A DNA stretch of 64,000 bases from contig NC_092497.1 of the NCBI RefSeq assembly GCF_047495875.1, positions 63,201,492 through 63,265,491 of the forward strand, in the 5' to 3' direction. The notes beneath the pieces were generated by a model. That model was not told where the DNA came from. It ran no database searches and worked only from the letters and a program-made list of their open reading frames with translations. Of this stretch, positions 46,000 through 58,600 are shown piece after piece. Source of the DNA: Pithys albifrons albifrons (lineage: Eukaryota > Chordata > Aves > Passeriformes > Thamnophilidae). Position 1 is the first letter of the stretch, and each line of letters opens with the position of its first letter. Made by a program: the position numbers and the translations under genes.

Positions 46000-48900
46000 T
46001 TTGCTGTGGGAAACCTGGGCCTGAACTGATAGGGAAGCCTTGTCTGACTGTGCATGAGGTGTGTGGGACCCAAGCAGGATGACCATCAACTCACTGGAGT
46101 TGCCCACTGTGAAGGAGCTTTGTTTCCAGCAGTGACAGTCTCGGGTGGTAGGAGTGTGAAGTCTAGAGTGGTCCCTGGATGAGCAGACAGGAAAGTTTCC
46201 TTTACAGAGTCTGCTATGTGTTCTCATATGCTACTCTTTTCTCTCCTATTGGGGAAAAAAATCCCACCCACCTTTATATATTATGGTACATGAAATTTTT
46301 CTAGCTGTTTTTCAGAATGATGGGCAACAGATGTTTAGTTGATATGAATCCATTTGGTGAATCTGATTTTAATGGACCTGGTTTTTTACCTTTACTGATT
46401 TTATACCCTTAGTTTTATTGAAAAAGTATGAAAATTTTCTGCTAATTCATTCTTACATTCATTTGGAAAGATATGACATCCTAGATTTCCCCCCTTGTCT
46501 TGCTGGCCAAAACCTAAGTAAATGAGGAGTTATGTCTGCATTCAAGAGAGGGTGTCCTTACACGTTTATCCATCCTCCAATTAAAATTCCCATATTAGGT
46601 CAACTAAACCTGAGTTGCCTCAGCTTTTTGAGAGTTCAACTTTTTCTCTTCCTTTTCTTTCCAAGAAGGTTTTCATACTATAACATCTTGGTTAGTCATC
46701 AAAGAGACTTCAGTGGGAAAAGTTGGCATTTTCTTAGATGTGTCACAGTGAATAAACTCTACTTTGTAAATACTTTCAGAACCTTAGTGTAAGAGACATT
46801 TCTTGATGGCCATGTGTATGCCATGTGTATGTCAAGTGATAGATGATATATTTTCTAATATCAATTATTTCCTGACATTCGCTACTGCTGCTTTAGAAAG
46901 AAATTTGGATAAATTCTCAAATCCCCAGAACCTCTATGTGCAGGAAAGTATAACTTGGATTTGCATTTTTTCTCTCTTTCACCTAATTTTTTGGGGTTTC
47001 ACATTTAGATCTGAAACAAAAAACATGAATGTCACCTAAGAAAGAGAGATCAAAACTGAGCTCTCTTTGATGATCCCTGTACATCAGATTTCCATCTATC
47101 ATATCAATAACTGTGTGGTTGAATAAATACAAGGTTTTCATTGTCCCTGTAGTCAGAAGGATGACTGTGAATGAAGAACCGCTTACACTCTTTTCACTTT
47201 TTGAAGTGTTGTTTTAGCTCGGGCTTTGCCCACTGCTTCTATTTGGCTTGTGACAGCTTTTAAACTACATTACAGAGAAAAGCTTATATCTCTTTTACCT
47301 CTTGCAGTGGATAGAATGGGTTTGTCCCAGCCATCTCCATGGATTTCATCTGTCTTTCTGCTAATCTGAGGCACTGACAAGCATTTTCCTTGGTGGAGCC
47401 TGACTTTGTTGGTATTAATCTGAGAATTATGCAATGCAGCAAAAAAAAAGCTGAAAGATTATATGTTAAATCAAGTCTGTGTTGGCCTCTGCTGTGGTTT
47501 CCAATATTTGTACCTCATTTCCCCACCATTTGCAAAAGAATGGGAAGAGGAATATATTTTCTTCATATTTTATCTTTCTCTGGCAGGTGCCTTAGACATC
47601 CAGGCAGTTCTTGGTGTTTACTATACATGACCAAGGAGCTGTCCCTTCTCTGAGACCTCTCCTTGTAAGTCAAATACTAAAAAAATTCCTTTATTCACAG
47701 TCATTGCTTCCTCTTAAATCTCAGCAACCTACCTTGTAAATTTAGCCTCATTATTTGAAGATAAAGTTGTTTCCCTGCCTGCCTTTGCTATTTTTGCTGG
47801 TTTTTACTTGCTTATTTTTCTACATCCTTTCCTTCAGTTCAGTTCTGTGTAAATGAAGTGAAAGAGGACTTGGGCTGAAAAATCATATTTTCCACTTGAT
47901 ACTCAATGTCGAAACAGACTACCAGGACTCAGTGCTAGCAGTTCCTTGTCCTTTGCTGAAAAATTGAGCCTGTGAATGCAGCTGTGAATAATTTTCGCAT
48001 TACATGTAAAATGTCATGAAAATGAGTGGTACTTTCCTGGCACATTCCTAGGTGAGGACTTGCTGTGTGTGTGTTGTGCCATTGGCTGGGACCTGCACCT
48101 GCTTCACCAGTGTTTGTACCATATTGACTCCAGGTCTGCCATTCTAGAAAAACATTTCTGTCTTGTTACTGTCTCTTGTCTTATACAAAAATGCAATTTC
48201 TTTCCTCAGTGGGTACGAGATAGGCAAGATTTCAGGAAGGTGGCTGTTATGGTGAGAGTGAGAGCCCCAGAAAAAGTTTGTTAGAGAAGCTCTCCCATTG
48301 AATCGCAAGGTGCAGAGAGGATCCCCTGGCTGAAGAGTCCAGGTTGGATCCAATCTTAGCCAGAGACTTTGTTAGCAGTTTATATATTTTATTTTTAGTT
48401 TTAATATAAAATCAAGGTAGTTAGACATTTTTTCTGCTTGAAATAATGAACCTTTAAAGGATGCTGGTGGCACAAAATAGATAATATTATAACAACATCA
48501 AGTTGCATTTGAAAGCAAGAGTCCTTCGCTGATATTTCTATTGAAATAACTATATAACATAATGGGAGTAAAAGCCTTCCTCCTTATCCCCCAAAATAAC
48601 TCAACTCTTGGTATTTTTAATTCCTTAGGATTAAGCAGAATAACTGAATAGAAAATTGTTTCAACTCCATTTCTTTTTTTGCTTTTACCATAGAAATACA
48701 TTCAGGAGAATATATGTGTGCATGCCTTTTAAATGAGTTTGATTTACTCAGATTTCTATTTGATTGCATAAGTTAACAAGCTTTTAATAGGAAGTCAAAT
48801 CTTTTCCTGATTCTAGAAACTTGAATATTGTTGTTTTTGTAGTTGGGTAGTAAGGGTATTAGAGGACACTTATTAACTCCCCCATAAATCAATAACCAGA

Positions 48901-49465
48901 CTTCTACAGACTTTATGAATTCAGAGTTGTGATGACTGATGAATGTGACTAACAAATTTTGCAATATAGAAACTTTTTAATATATTAACTCATGGATGTC
49001 TGGGAAGGAATTGGGGCAGCTTGGCATGGTAGAAGTGTTTGTGTGAGTTCTGGATGGTAAACTAGTGGGTTTTGTCTTTGTGTGTGCATGTACACATCAG
49101 TGTTTGCATCTATGCACGTGTTTGATTTACAAATCTATAAAGTGCATGTGCCAAAAATACCAAAGAACAGATGCAGCTATGTCCTGTAGACTTCAATTAT
49201 TTTTCAACTTTGTAGAATATTTTCCATATTAAGTACAACCTCAGGCTTGTAACTTCGACAGTTTGCTATAATATAGTATTTCTTTCTCTTGAGGTTTTGG
49301 GCCATGTGTGTGACAGTGAGAGCTGAGCTGTTGCACACTGAGGTCTTTTGAATATCTCACACTCCTTTAGGAGATAAAATTGTAACTGAATCTTTTTCAA
49401 AGTCTGACTTGAATGTGATGTGATCTCTTTTTTATAATAGAGATGTGTATGCCCATCTTTGAGAG
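46000..49465 (+). other. Intergenic, nothing recognised
   Basis: AT-rich, no protein-like frames and no confident repeat family. Confidence 0.5.
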
Positions 49466-50050
49466 GGATGTGTTCCGAAGGATGTCTGCACTAGACATTT
49501 GTAAGAGACTTAAAGATCACAATTGCATTAAACACTGCCAAGACCACAGAAGAAACTTGCTGTAAGATAAGCTATCACATCAGGAACTTGAGATAAGCAC
49601 AGGAGAGAGGATCTTGCAACAGGAAGGTGCTAATTCCAGGCATAGTGGAGGTGAGGTTTGTTTAGCACAATCTTGGTTAATGCATCCAGAAAAAAATTCT
49701 CACTGTGACAGACTGGGAAAAGAAGAAACTACTTATAACATCTCAAGTTATGGGAACAGTATCTGTGCCCTGTGGGTACCCAGATCTTGGCATGTGTAAG
49801 GATGATACCCCAGAATAATGACGTGGGGACTCTCACCACTAAGAGAACCAGAAGAAGGACTAATGGGATGCTCTTTGATCCATGAGTGATGATATACTTG
49901 TATTCAATCTGTCCCTCTTTCATTCTCTTTCTCTCTCCCTGTCACCTTCCTATTTCATTTTATCTCTACCTGACATTCCTTGTTAAATAAAATCCACACT
50001 ATTGACATTGTCTATGGTCTCATGTGTACCTTCTTTCAGGCAGAAGCATC
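49466..50050 (+). mobile_element. Possible LTR
   Basis: A pyrimidine-rich run (about 49910-49950) is followed by AATAAA (gttaaataaaatccacacta, about 49983) and a short tail. The part before it contains gataccccagaataatgacg. The layout suggests R-U5 of an avian ERV. Ends not determined. Confidence 0.4.
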
Positions 50051-52608
50051 TCTCAATACTCAGATTTTAACAGCAGTGAATCACATGAAATTTTTTGCAG
50101 AAAGCTTCCTTGTGAAGGAATATTATTTTATTAATAAAAACTGCACACTGAGATATAATGATAGGAGGAAGATTTAAGATGGCAGAAATCCCCAACCACC
50201 TTTTCCTTGCCTTTGACTTTCTGTGCTGACAAGGCATTTCTCCTTCCTTTATTAGTGGGAGGTAGGATAGTAGCATTACCCCTGCTTCAGGTCAGTGAAA
50301 TCTGGCCTGAAATGTGCTGGCAGAAAATCTGTGTGTTGAGAAACAGCCACAACCTGCAGGTCACATCTACCAAACTGAGGAGAAGTTTTGAAGAGGGGGA
50401 GTTCTTTCTAACTTTGATCTAGCTGAATTGTTTATAAATGCCTCCAAAGCTGAAAAAGAATAGTGCAAACCTTGCCATTGAAAAATACCAGTTCGTAAGA
50501 AATCTTTGTCTGTATTGTGCTGCAAACATATTCCAGCCTGGGCCAATATAAGTTGTAGGCTGACAAAGCAACATGAACATCTTCTTGGAGCCTCAATATG
50601 TTAGCTGTGCCACAGCATCAGATTTAATGTGATTTTATTTTTTGTTATTTCTACATCTTTGCATTATCACTTTTGATTTTGTCATTGCACTGTATAATTC
50701 AACAGTCTCAGCTTCAGGCACAATTTGTTTTGTGCTGAAATGTCAGCCCTATGTTAACAGCAATTAAACCATGCAACTGGTCAGGTGCAACAGCTTAGAA
50801 GAAAATTTCAGCTACGGAGATTTCCATGGCAAACTGTCATTTATGGAGGGATTTTCACAGCTAGGTATTTCTATTTAAATTTATTTCAAAATTACAATGC
50901 ATAGAATTGTGAAATATGGCTAATGTAACTCATAGTATATATAAGCTTGTTGATCACTCTAATGGGTTATGAATGAGTGTGTGAACTGTTTAACTATATC
51001 CAAGGCATTTATTTCTTTTAGCCACATTTTACTAACTTCTTCAGATACTGCATAGCTACATCTTGGAGAGAATTCATCATTATGTCATTATCACACAGAT
51101 TAATACAGATTATACATAATTATATCTATTGAACACAAATGATTATGACCATTTCTACAAAATATGTCTTCTTAGTTTCATTTGAAGAATAGACTGAAAA
51201 ACTAAGATGCATCTATGACTCCCCATTGATGTCCATAGGCATGGAGGGTATTCAGTGTGTTCAGAGGTGTGTGCTCCAGGTAACATTTTCAATGAACATT
51301 GGAGAGAAAAAAAAAAGGCAAAAAAAAAGAAAAGCAGAGTTTAAAGAGCTGGGAGGTTTGGGACTGAAGGACTCTTAGCCATGTCTGGAGTTTGGGTATC
51401 AGTCCACCTGGAGAGCAGATCTGCAGCTGATCTTGCACTGCAGTGACCATCTGGGCTCATGCTCCAGAAAGGGGTGATGTTTCACAGATCTGGTGAACCA
51501 TCATCTGGTTTCATGGCAGATTCAAAGACTGACAGGCTTTAAGAGAGAAGGAATCCACCAATCCCTCTCTGGGCAGCCTCCTCTTCAGGCAGGAAACGGG
51601 AATGCATCGTCTCATTTTAGCCAGGAGGCACTGCTGAAGTGCAGTGGAGCTTGGGAACTTGGAGTGCTGCTACATCCTGTTCATGCTTCATTCTTTGTGG
51701 GAAACGCTGAGCAGAAAGCATCCATAAACAACACTGGAAAAGTGATGTTCTGTGTATCATTGCATTAACTTCCCATCTTAAAACCCTGTGCTCAAAACCA
51801 GCTCTTTTTATAATAATCCATGTTTTGAATAAGAACTTATTTTGAAATATTCCTGGCTTTCCAATGTAATAGTGTATCTGAACCTTGCAGTCCCAGTTTA
51901 AATCAGACATTCTTTCTAGTACAGAAAGTCTCTCCTTCAGTGTAGAGACATTGCTGAACACTGACAGATAATTGTAATCATCATGTCTTTTTCATTAGTG
52001 ATTTCTATGATTGTTAAAAAGCTAAAGGAGGGTAAACCATTCTCTAATTAAACTGTCAAGAGTGTGAAATCAACTTCAGAATTTCAACCAAGAATTCATA
52101 TGGGTGAAAAAAACCCATTAGATTTCCTACAATACTGAAGCAATATAGAAGCATGATGGGAAGACAACTGGCAGCATCTCAAACTAGGACATACTGTTGC
52201 AAAGCGTTTGGGACTCTGCTCTAATTTCTGTTATTGTTATAAAAACGTGACAAAATCCCTCCAGAATTAGAGTAAGGAAGAGACAGAGAGTCTGCTCTAA
52301 ATAACAAATTTTTTACCAGTATTTTGAAGTCTATGTGAGTTACTCATTCTTTGTAAATTCTCCCAAGGTTAACCCAGCAAATCTATGGCACTAGTTAAAG
52401 TCTTGGATGTGGATTCAGAGTGTACAGTGAAGTGATGGGAGGCATTGATGTGATTTGGAGGAAACATTACTCAGTAATTCAGTGATGGACATTTGACTCA
52501 CTATACTGTAAATATCAAAAATTACAAATCAATCTTAAACGACTACTTTTAATTTAATTCCTTCTGCAGGCAGATTTTCTGATTGCCAGAAATGGTTGTT
52601 TTTGTAGT
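50051..52608 (+). other. Intergenic, nothing recognised
   Basis: AT-rich with a short A-rich run near 51.31 kb. No gene or repeat recognised. Confidence 0.5.
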
Positions 52609-52884
52609 AAAATAACAATGTAGAAGCCACCATGACACAGAGTAAGAATCCTGTGGCAGGCAGAGTCACATCTGACACCAAACTAATTCCTGCAGTGGTA
52701 GGGAGTCCATCTTCCTTCAAGGCAAGTCCGACTCCACAGGATCATCAGTCCACTCTTCCTAATGGGTGGGAAAAACACAGTATCTTGGGCAATGTGTGCA
52801 TGTAGTGTGCTGTGCTTTTTATGGTCAGGATTTAAGAATTTACAGAAGGATTCCATGAAGAGAGGAAAGACTAAAAACGTCTTT
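52609..52884 (-). pseudogene. CCNH: Duplicated CCNH terminal exon with flanking intron and UTR
   Basis: 276-bp copy of 17749-18027, about 98% identical and in the same orientation, 25 kb beyond the CCNH promoter. The acceptor and EEWTDDPVE codons are intact, but the stop TAG reads TCG. The frame continues S-D-L-P and then stops at TGA. No other CCNH exon is near, and the poly(A) signal was not copied. It cannot be a CCNH last exon in its position, but it could be captured by a - strand transcript. Confidence 0.85.
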
Positions 52885-53750
52885 AATAAAAGCATCATGC
52901 AAAAGCTCTTTGACAAGTATTTGCTGTCACAAACCTGCATGTCCAGTAGACTTTTATTTGCAATTAATGACTTTGTAACAGAGAGCCACTGTAATAGCTT
53001 ACATTGTTAAAACCTAATATTTTAAGATTTTGGTTTCTTAAAGAATTAGAATAATCATAAAGGGACAAGAGAAAATATTGAACTGAGTTATGTTGTTTAT
53101 TCTCCTTCAGCATTTCCCCGGATAAACATAACAGGCCATGCAAATAAAAACACTTGTCTTCTATGCAAGTGAAGCATGCTAATTACACACTTCATAAAAC
53201 CTGAAGCAAAAAATCCATTAAAAGGCACAGTCATCCATTAAATTGAATGGAAACAGTTCCAATGGGTAAACAAATACACTTTATCCAGCATGAAATTGAC
53301 CTGTATTTTGCCACCATTTATTTTCCACAGACCTCAGCTGGTCTAGCACTGAAAGCTCATTCAGAGGCCAGTTCCAGGCCTCTCCAGAGCTAGAACAGGA
53401 ACCGTACCAGCTCCTGGGGTGGGACCTGCACACCACAGGTCACAGATTCAGTGATCACAGGTAGGGTCAGCCGAGAGGGTGGAGCAACACAGTTTTACCC
53501 TTCTTGAATTCAATTTGATAAATTCTACTTTTTCCTTGGATTCATACCTTACAGTGATACAAAACCAATCAAAGGGACCTCCAATGAAAAAGCATGGAAA
53601 CAGATATGATGGTTGGAATGTGCAGCTGGTGCAGGCTGTCCCAGAGAACTCAACCAACCTGCTCTGTCTCAGGCACACCACAACGCTCCATCAGGCAGCC
53701 AGTGTGATGAATATAGACTTAATGTGTGTCAAGAACACAATGAGACATTC
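52885..53750 (+). other. Intergenic, nothing recognised
   Basis: Mixed sequence; the open frame at 53479-53757 is not protein-like. Confidence 0.45.
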
Positions 53751-54303
53751 TGTGTAGCTTGATGTGGTAAAGATTTAGCAACAGAATGTCTATGAGCTTA
53801 TCAAATAATGTATAAAAAGTAGAAAAAGAAAAGAACTATGGTTAATAACTAAGCAGCCTTTTGAAGTTAGATACAGTGCAGACCAAAGATAACTGAGAAT
53901 GAATACATAAATACAATAGAGAGGTAAACACAATTAAGAAAGGAAGAAGTACCTCAAGACAACAGATAGGGCTTAACTAACAAGATTGTCTCTAGTCAAA
54001 TTTTAAGTTAAGAATCGCACCAAAGAAGATGACAATCCTCCTCAAGAAGACCCCAGCACCCACGACCACCAAGAAGCAACACGCAGAATCAGATGAAAGG
54101 ATCTCAAGGTGGAGAGAAAAGAAAATAATTTATCATTGGACTGGATAAAAAGGGAGCCTGAGAGCTCGAATGTGTGTCACTGATGGAGCGGAGTCTCCCA
54201 GTGCACCCAGCGCTGTGCTGTTTACTCTGTAGCTTTCAATACTTATAAAATTAAACTACCTTTTATACTGAATAATTGGCTATTTTGGTGGTTGTTTATA
54301 ACA
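53751..54303 (+). mobile_element. Probable solo LTR
   Basis: Bounded by TGTGTAGCTTGATG and GTTTATAACA (TG...CA, 553 bp). It has a TATA-like ggataaaaaggg (about 54143), a short GC-richer R-like stretch and an AATTAAA-type signal near 54249. No coding region, no obvious target-site duplication. Confidence 0.5.
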
Positions 54304-54658
54304 CCAGTGAGGAGGGGTGGGCAGAGCACCACACAGAACAGGGGGCTCCCTCTCTCCAAGGGGTCTGACAGAGCTGTAACCTGAGCAGAATCTCCACTGC
54401 TGCTGGCACAGTGGCCAGGAATCCAGCCATGGCCTAGGCTGGGGAGCCCTCTGCCATACACCTCTATTCCATGTGCCACCTTTTCCTTCTCTGGGTGAGG
54501 GAATTCAGTTGGAAGGCCTCTGAAGTCCAGGGTCTGGATAACGCTATCATCCTCCCAGAATAAATACATTTATGAGGCTGCACAGTAGTTGGTTTGGTTC
54601 TTTTCTTTTTAATGTCATATCCTGACAGCAGCAAGCAGGAGATAGGGTAACTAACACT

Positions 54659-55010
54659 GATCTCCAGGGTGACCTTACTGCGGCCTTTCAGTGCCTGAAG
54701 GGGCCCTAAAGGAAAGGTGGATGGGGACTTTCACAAGTGCATGTAGTGCTAGGACACGGGGGAATGACTTTTGACTAAACGAGGGTAGGTTCAGATCAGA
54801 TATTACAAAGAAATTCTTTACTGTGAGGGTGATGAGGCACTGGAGTGGGTTGCCCCGAGAAGCTGTGGATACCCCATCCCTGGAAATACTCAGGGCCAAG
54901 CTAAATGGGGCTCCCAACAACCTCATCCAGTGGGAGGTGTCCCAATGGCAGGGGGGTGGAACTGAATGACCTTTAAGGTCCCTTCCAACGCAGGACATTC
55001 TATGATTAAT
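54659..55010 (+). mobile_element. CR1 retroposon, 5'-truncated
   Basis: CR1 3' region (aggcactggagtgggttgcc, ggtcccttccaacgcaggac) ending attctatgatta. It abuts the MRPS27 CpG island. Confidence 0.88.
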
Positions 55011-55620
55011 TCTGCCATCCTATACCGCCGCCCCTCCCTACGGGGCACTGCCCACGCTCCCTGCTTGGCCTGCCTCCGGGAGCCGCTCGGCGCCCCCCGC
55101 CACAGCACTCCGCGCTGGGAGGGGCATTCCGGCAGGAATTACAGCTCCCGTCAGGCACGCGGCTAGCGGCGGCCACCGGGGCTGCTGGGGGTTGCAGTCC
55201 CGCGGCAGGCCGCGCCAGCCGGTGGGCAGCCTCGCTCCCCGCCCGGTTATCCCGCCCCCGCCCCGCCGCGCCCCCGCGATACCTGCGGGCGGCAAGCCCC
55301 AGGCGCCCGGGGCGGGCGAGCGGGCGAGCCGCCGAGCACCGCATCGCCTCCCGCACCGCCCGCCGAGCGCCGCCCTCCGCCACGGCCGCCATGTCCCGGG
55401 GCGGGGCCTGCGGGGCGGGGCCTGCCCGCGGCTGCTCCCGCGCCTCGGCAGCATGGCGGCCCCCGCGCTACGGCGAGCCCTGCTCTGCGGCCGGACGGCC
55501 CTCGCCACGGTCACAGGTCGGTCCGCTGCGGCGGGGCGGGCCGGGGGGGCCAGGGCACGGCAGCGGGGCCGCGGCTGCCGCACACTGCGGCGGGAGGCGT
55601 GAGCAGGGACGGGGTGCTGC
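55011..55620 (+). promoter_or_regulatory. MRPS27: MRPS27 CpG-island promoter
   Basis: Very GC- and CpG-rich block immediately upstream of and across MRPS27 exon 1. Contains an ETS-like ttccgg (about 55128) and two ZNF143/THAP11-like motifs: ggaattacagctcccgtcag (from 55135, forward) and ctgctgggggttgcagtccc (from 55182, reverse). No TATA. In human this promoter is shared head-to-head with PTCD2; no PTCD2 exon was found here. Confidence 0.7.
55453..55516 (+). CDS. MRPS27: MRPS27 exon 1, mitochondrial presequence
   Basis: 21 codons plus one base; donor ACAG|gtcggt. Poorly conserved, as presequences are, so the start is inferred from frame and position. Confidence 0.82.
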
Positions 55621-58600
55621 ACCGGGACTCTCCTCATCTTCCCCCTTTACTCTGTGTGTGTGTCTGAAATTGGAGACGGCTCTGTGGACGTCTTATCGCT
55701 AGCATGCCGTTTAGTGCTCGCAATTTGTATTTTAGTAGATGTTCCTCCGTGCCGATTTCATAGCTCGACATCCCAGGACCTGCCTTCTTGGGTCAGGGGA
55801 AGGCGTGCGGAATCGCCAGGCCCGCGGCAGGGAGTGTTCGCAAAGACCGGCAACGCCAGTGGCCCAGGGGTAATGTCTTGGAAAAGCCAAAAATCCGACC
55901 TTTGGGAAGAACTGAGCTCAGTAACGTTTGGCTCAAAGCTTGGCGGCGATGGACGTCTCTGTTGTGTTTTCTCACCTTCCCCGAGCACGCTTTGCCCCGC
56001 GCTGCTTCCGGACGCTCAAGGCTGACCGCGCCGCCCTTTCCTCTGGCGCGGGAGGCTCAGACCTGACCGCAGCTTTCCTGAGCACGGCGCTGTCACGCAG
56101 GTGTCACACAGCTGCTCCTGCTACGGAAAGTACTATTTTAAAGCTTATGCTTGCTAGTGGCATCCTTAGCTGTGGATGAGTATACAGTAGTTTATCCTAA
56201 AAAAACCCGCAACCAAAGACGACCCCCACGAAACAAAGGCTTTAATTTCATTTCATTTCATTTCATAATTTCATTTAATTTCATTTCAATTTCATTTCAT
56301 TTACCTGAAGGGACGTTCTAGCCAGGTGGGGATTGGTCTCTTCTCCCAGGCACTCAGCAATAGGACAAGGGGCCCAGGCTCAAGCTCTGCCAGGGGAAAT
56401 TTAAGTTGGAGATCAGAAAAAAATTCCAGATAGAGTAATCAGGCATTGGAATGGGCTGCCCAGAGAGGTGGTGGATTCCCCATCCCTGGAGGTTTTTAAC
56501 CTGAGATTAGCTGTGGCACTGAGTGCCATGATCTGGTAAAGGGGCTGGAGTTGAACCAAGGGTTGGACTTGATGATCTTGGAGGTCTTTTCTGACCCAAT
56601 CGATTCTATGATTCTGTGAAATCCACACCAAACCCCCTCGATCTTTGTGTATCTCTTTTGGCAATGTAACACGAAATAGCACTAAAAGAAACCCCACCAA
56701 CCAAACAAAATACCTTACCTTGTAGCTGTTCGGTGAAGTGTTGTACATATTCTCATATTCTCACTGTTGAATTCCATGTTCTGGGTCTTTTTGACAAAAG
56801 TTTGCAAAGATGCTCAGAGCTGGATATGTCTGTATAATTGTGTGTCACAAGAGTGATAAGGAGAAAAATTCTTTCACAACCAAAATCAAACGTTTAGTGG
56901 TAGCAGATTTTCTGATACAGGCTTTAAAGTAGTTGTTGAGACTTCTGTGTTGCATTGTAATGTCTATTTTTAAAATGCTTCATATTTCTTAACATTGCTT
57001 TCTGCAACCTTCTACATGTATTTCTGCATTTTCCTTTAATAAATTTTATCCAGGTGTTCCTCACGCATTTTCAAGGGCTCATCATCTGTGACTGATGTAC
57101 AAATTTTTCCAGCTGAAGCATTTTCTGTTTTGTTTCATAAGCCAGTACAGTATCTTGAGCGGATTTCAAAGGTGGTACAAAGAGTATTTGAAAAAAACTT
57201 CAGAAAGTGTTTCAATGAATTCACAGTTCATAAGAAATGGAAAAAATGGAGAATATAAAAAGAAAAATATTTCCAGATGAGCATCTTAACTCATGTCCAG
57301 TGGGACAGGTCTTTCCAGATGGAAAAAAAAGCCATTCAGCAACAGGAGAAAAGCCTTTTTGTGTTTAGTTGTGTTTTTTCTTAATGCTTTTAACTCTGCA
57401 TTTAGCTAATTGCTATCATTTGATGGAAGAGGCCTGTGTGCATAAAGAAGATGCTTTTATTATTCTTTGGGTTCTTTTCTATCTTTATAAATTTGTAAAT
57501 ACAATACACAGTTCAGGTTTGGAAGTACTTGTTTCATGCTGAAAAAAATTTGCTGGGGAAGCTTGTCTGTTTTAAATATTACAAGGAAATAATAAAAATA
57601 AGTAATAAAATAATAATAATAAATTAAAATAATAATAATTAGAAACAGAATTATTATGGTTGTACTTGCTGACTGGTGTATAATAAAGACATTCTAATGC
57701 ATCCCTCTCAGTAAATGGGACAGAAAGAGGTAATATCTAATAAAGTGTTTGTTTAGAGTTGTCTGAGCAAACTGGCTTACATAATGATTTCTTTTTCTTT
57801 AGGTAGAAGATCTCTTCTTTCTGCGGCCTATGTGGATAACTCAAAATGGGAAAAGAGACTAAAAGAGGAGCATAGCCTGGGTGAGTAAAGTTTGTTTCTT
57901 GTCTTCACTTTGTCAAATGAATTGCATTCTGAACTAATTTTTGACTAGCTCATCATCTGTAAATACTTCAAGATAAGAAAGTGTGTGAAGCAATGCGCTT
58001 CTGAGTTTCCATGTCAGAAAGTGCTCAACATGTTAAAAATTTGTCATATGTATTCAAAGCTGTAATGCAGAAACAGCTTAGAATTTGCCCATTTAATTAA
58101 TGTTTGGTTTCTACAAGATAATTTTTCTCATTCACAAAATCCAGAGTTTTGTTACTGTATCCAAGTGTCCTCTTCATTGACATTGTTTTAATTGTACTGC
58201 AGTGCAAAAGAAAAGCTGTTCTCTAAGTATTACAGGACAATCCTGTTCAAAGACATTTTTTTAAAGGAACATTTTTCTCAGAATTTTGCAGTTTCTTGTT
58301 GAATTACAGATTTTTCTTTTTGGGAAAAATGAAACTAAAAGTTTTATTTTCAAGAAGCTGTACATTAAAATACATATGGAACTGAGATCTCTTGTGCAAA
58401 TTCTGTATCTAAATTATTTGATAATTATTTGTGTTACATTTGAAATTACGTTCCCCCGACTTTTTGGTGACTATGTTAAATAGAAAGCATCTTGCAAAAC
58501 ATTTTTCCATGCTAAAGATAGATATGCAGTATTTTGTACTGCAAGTGTTTTGGAGACTCCTTAAAACATAATCCTTGTCTTGTGTTTTGTTCCTGGGCCC

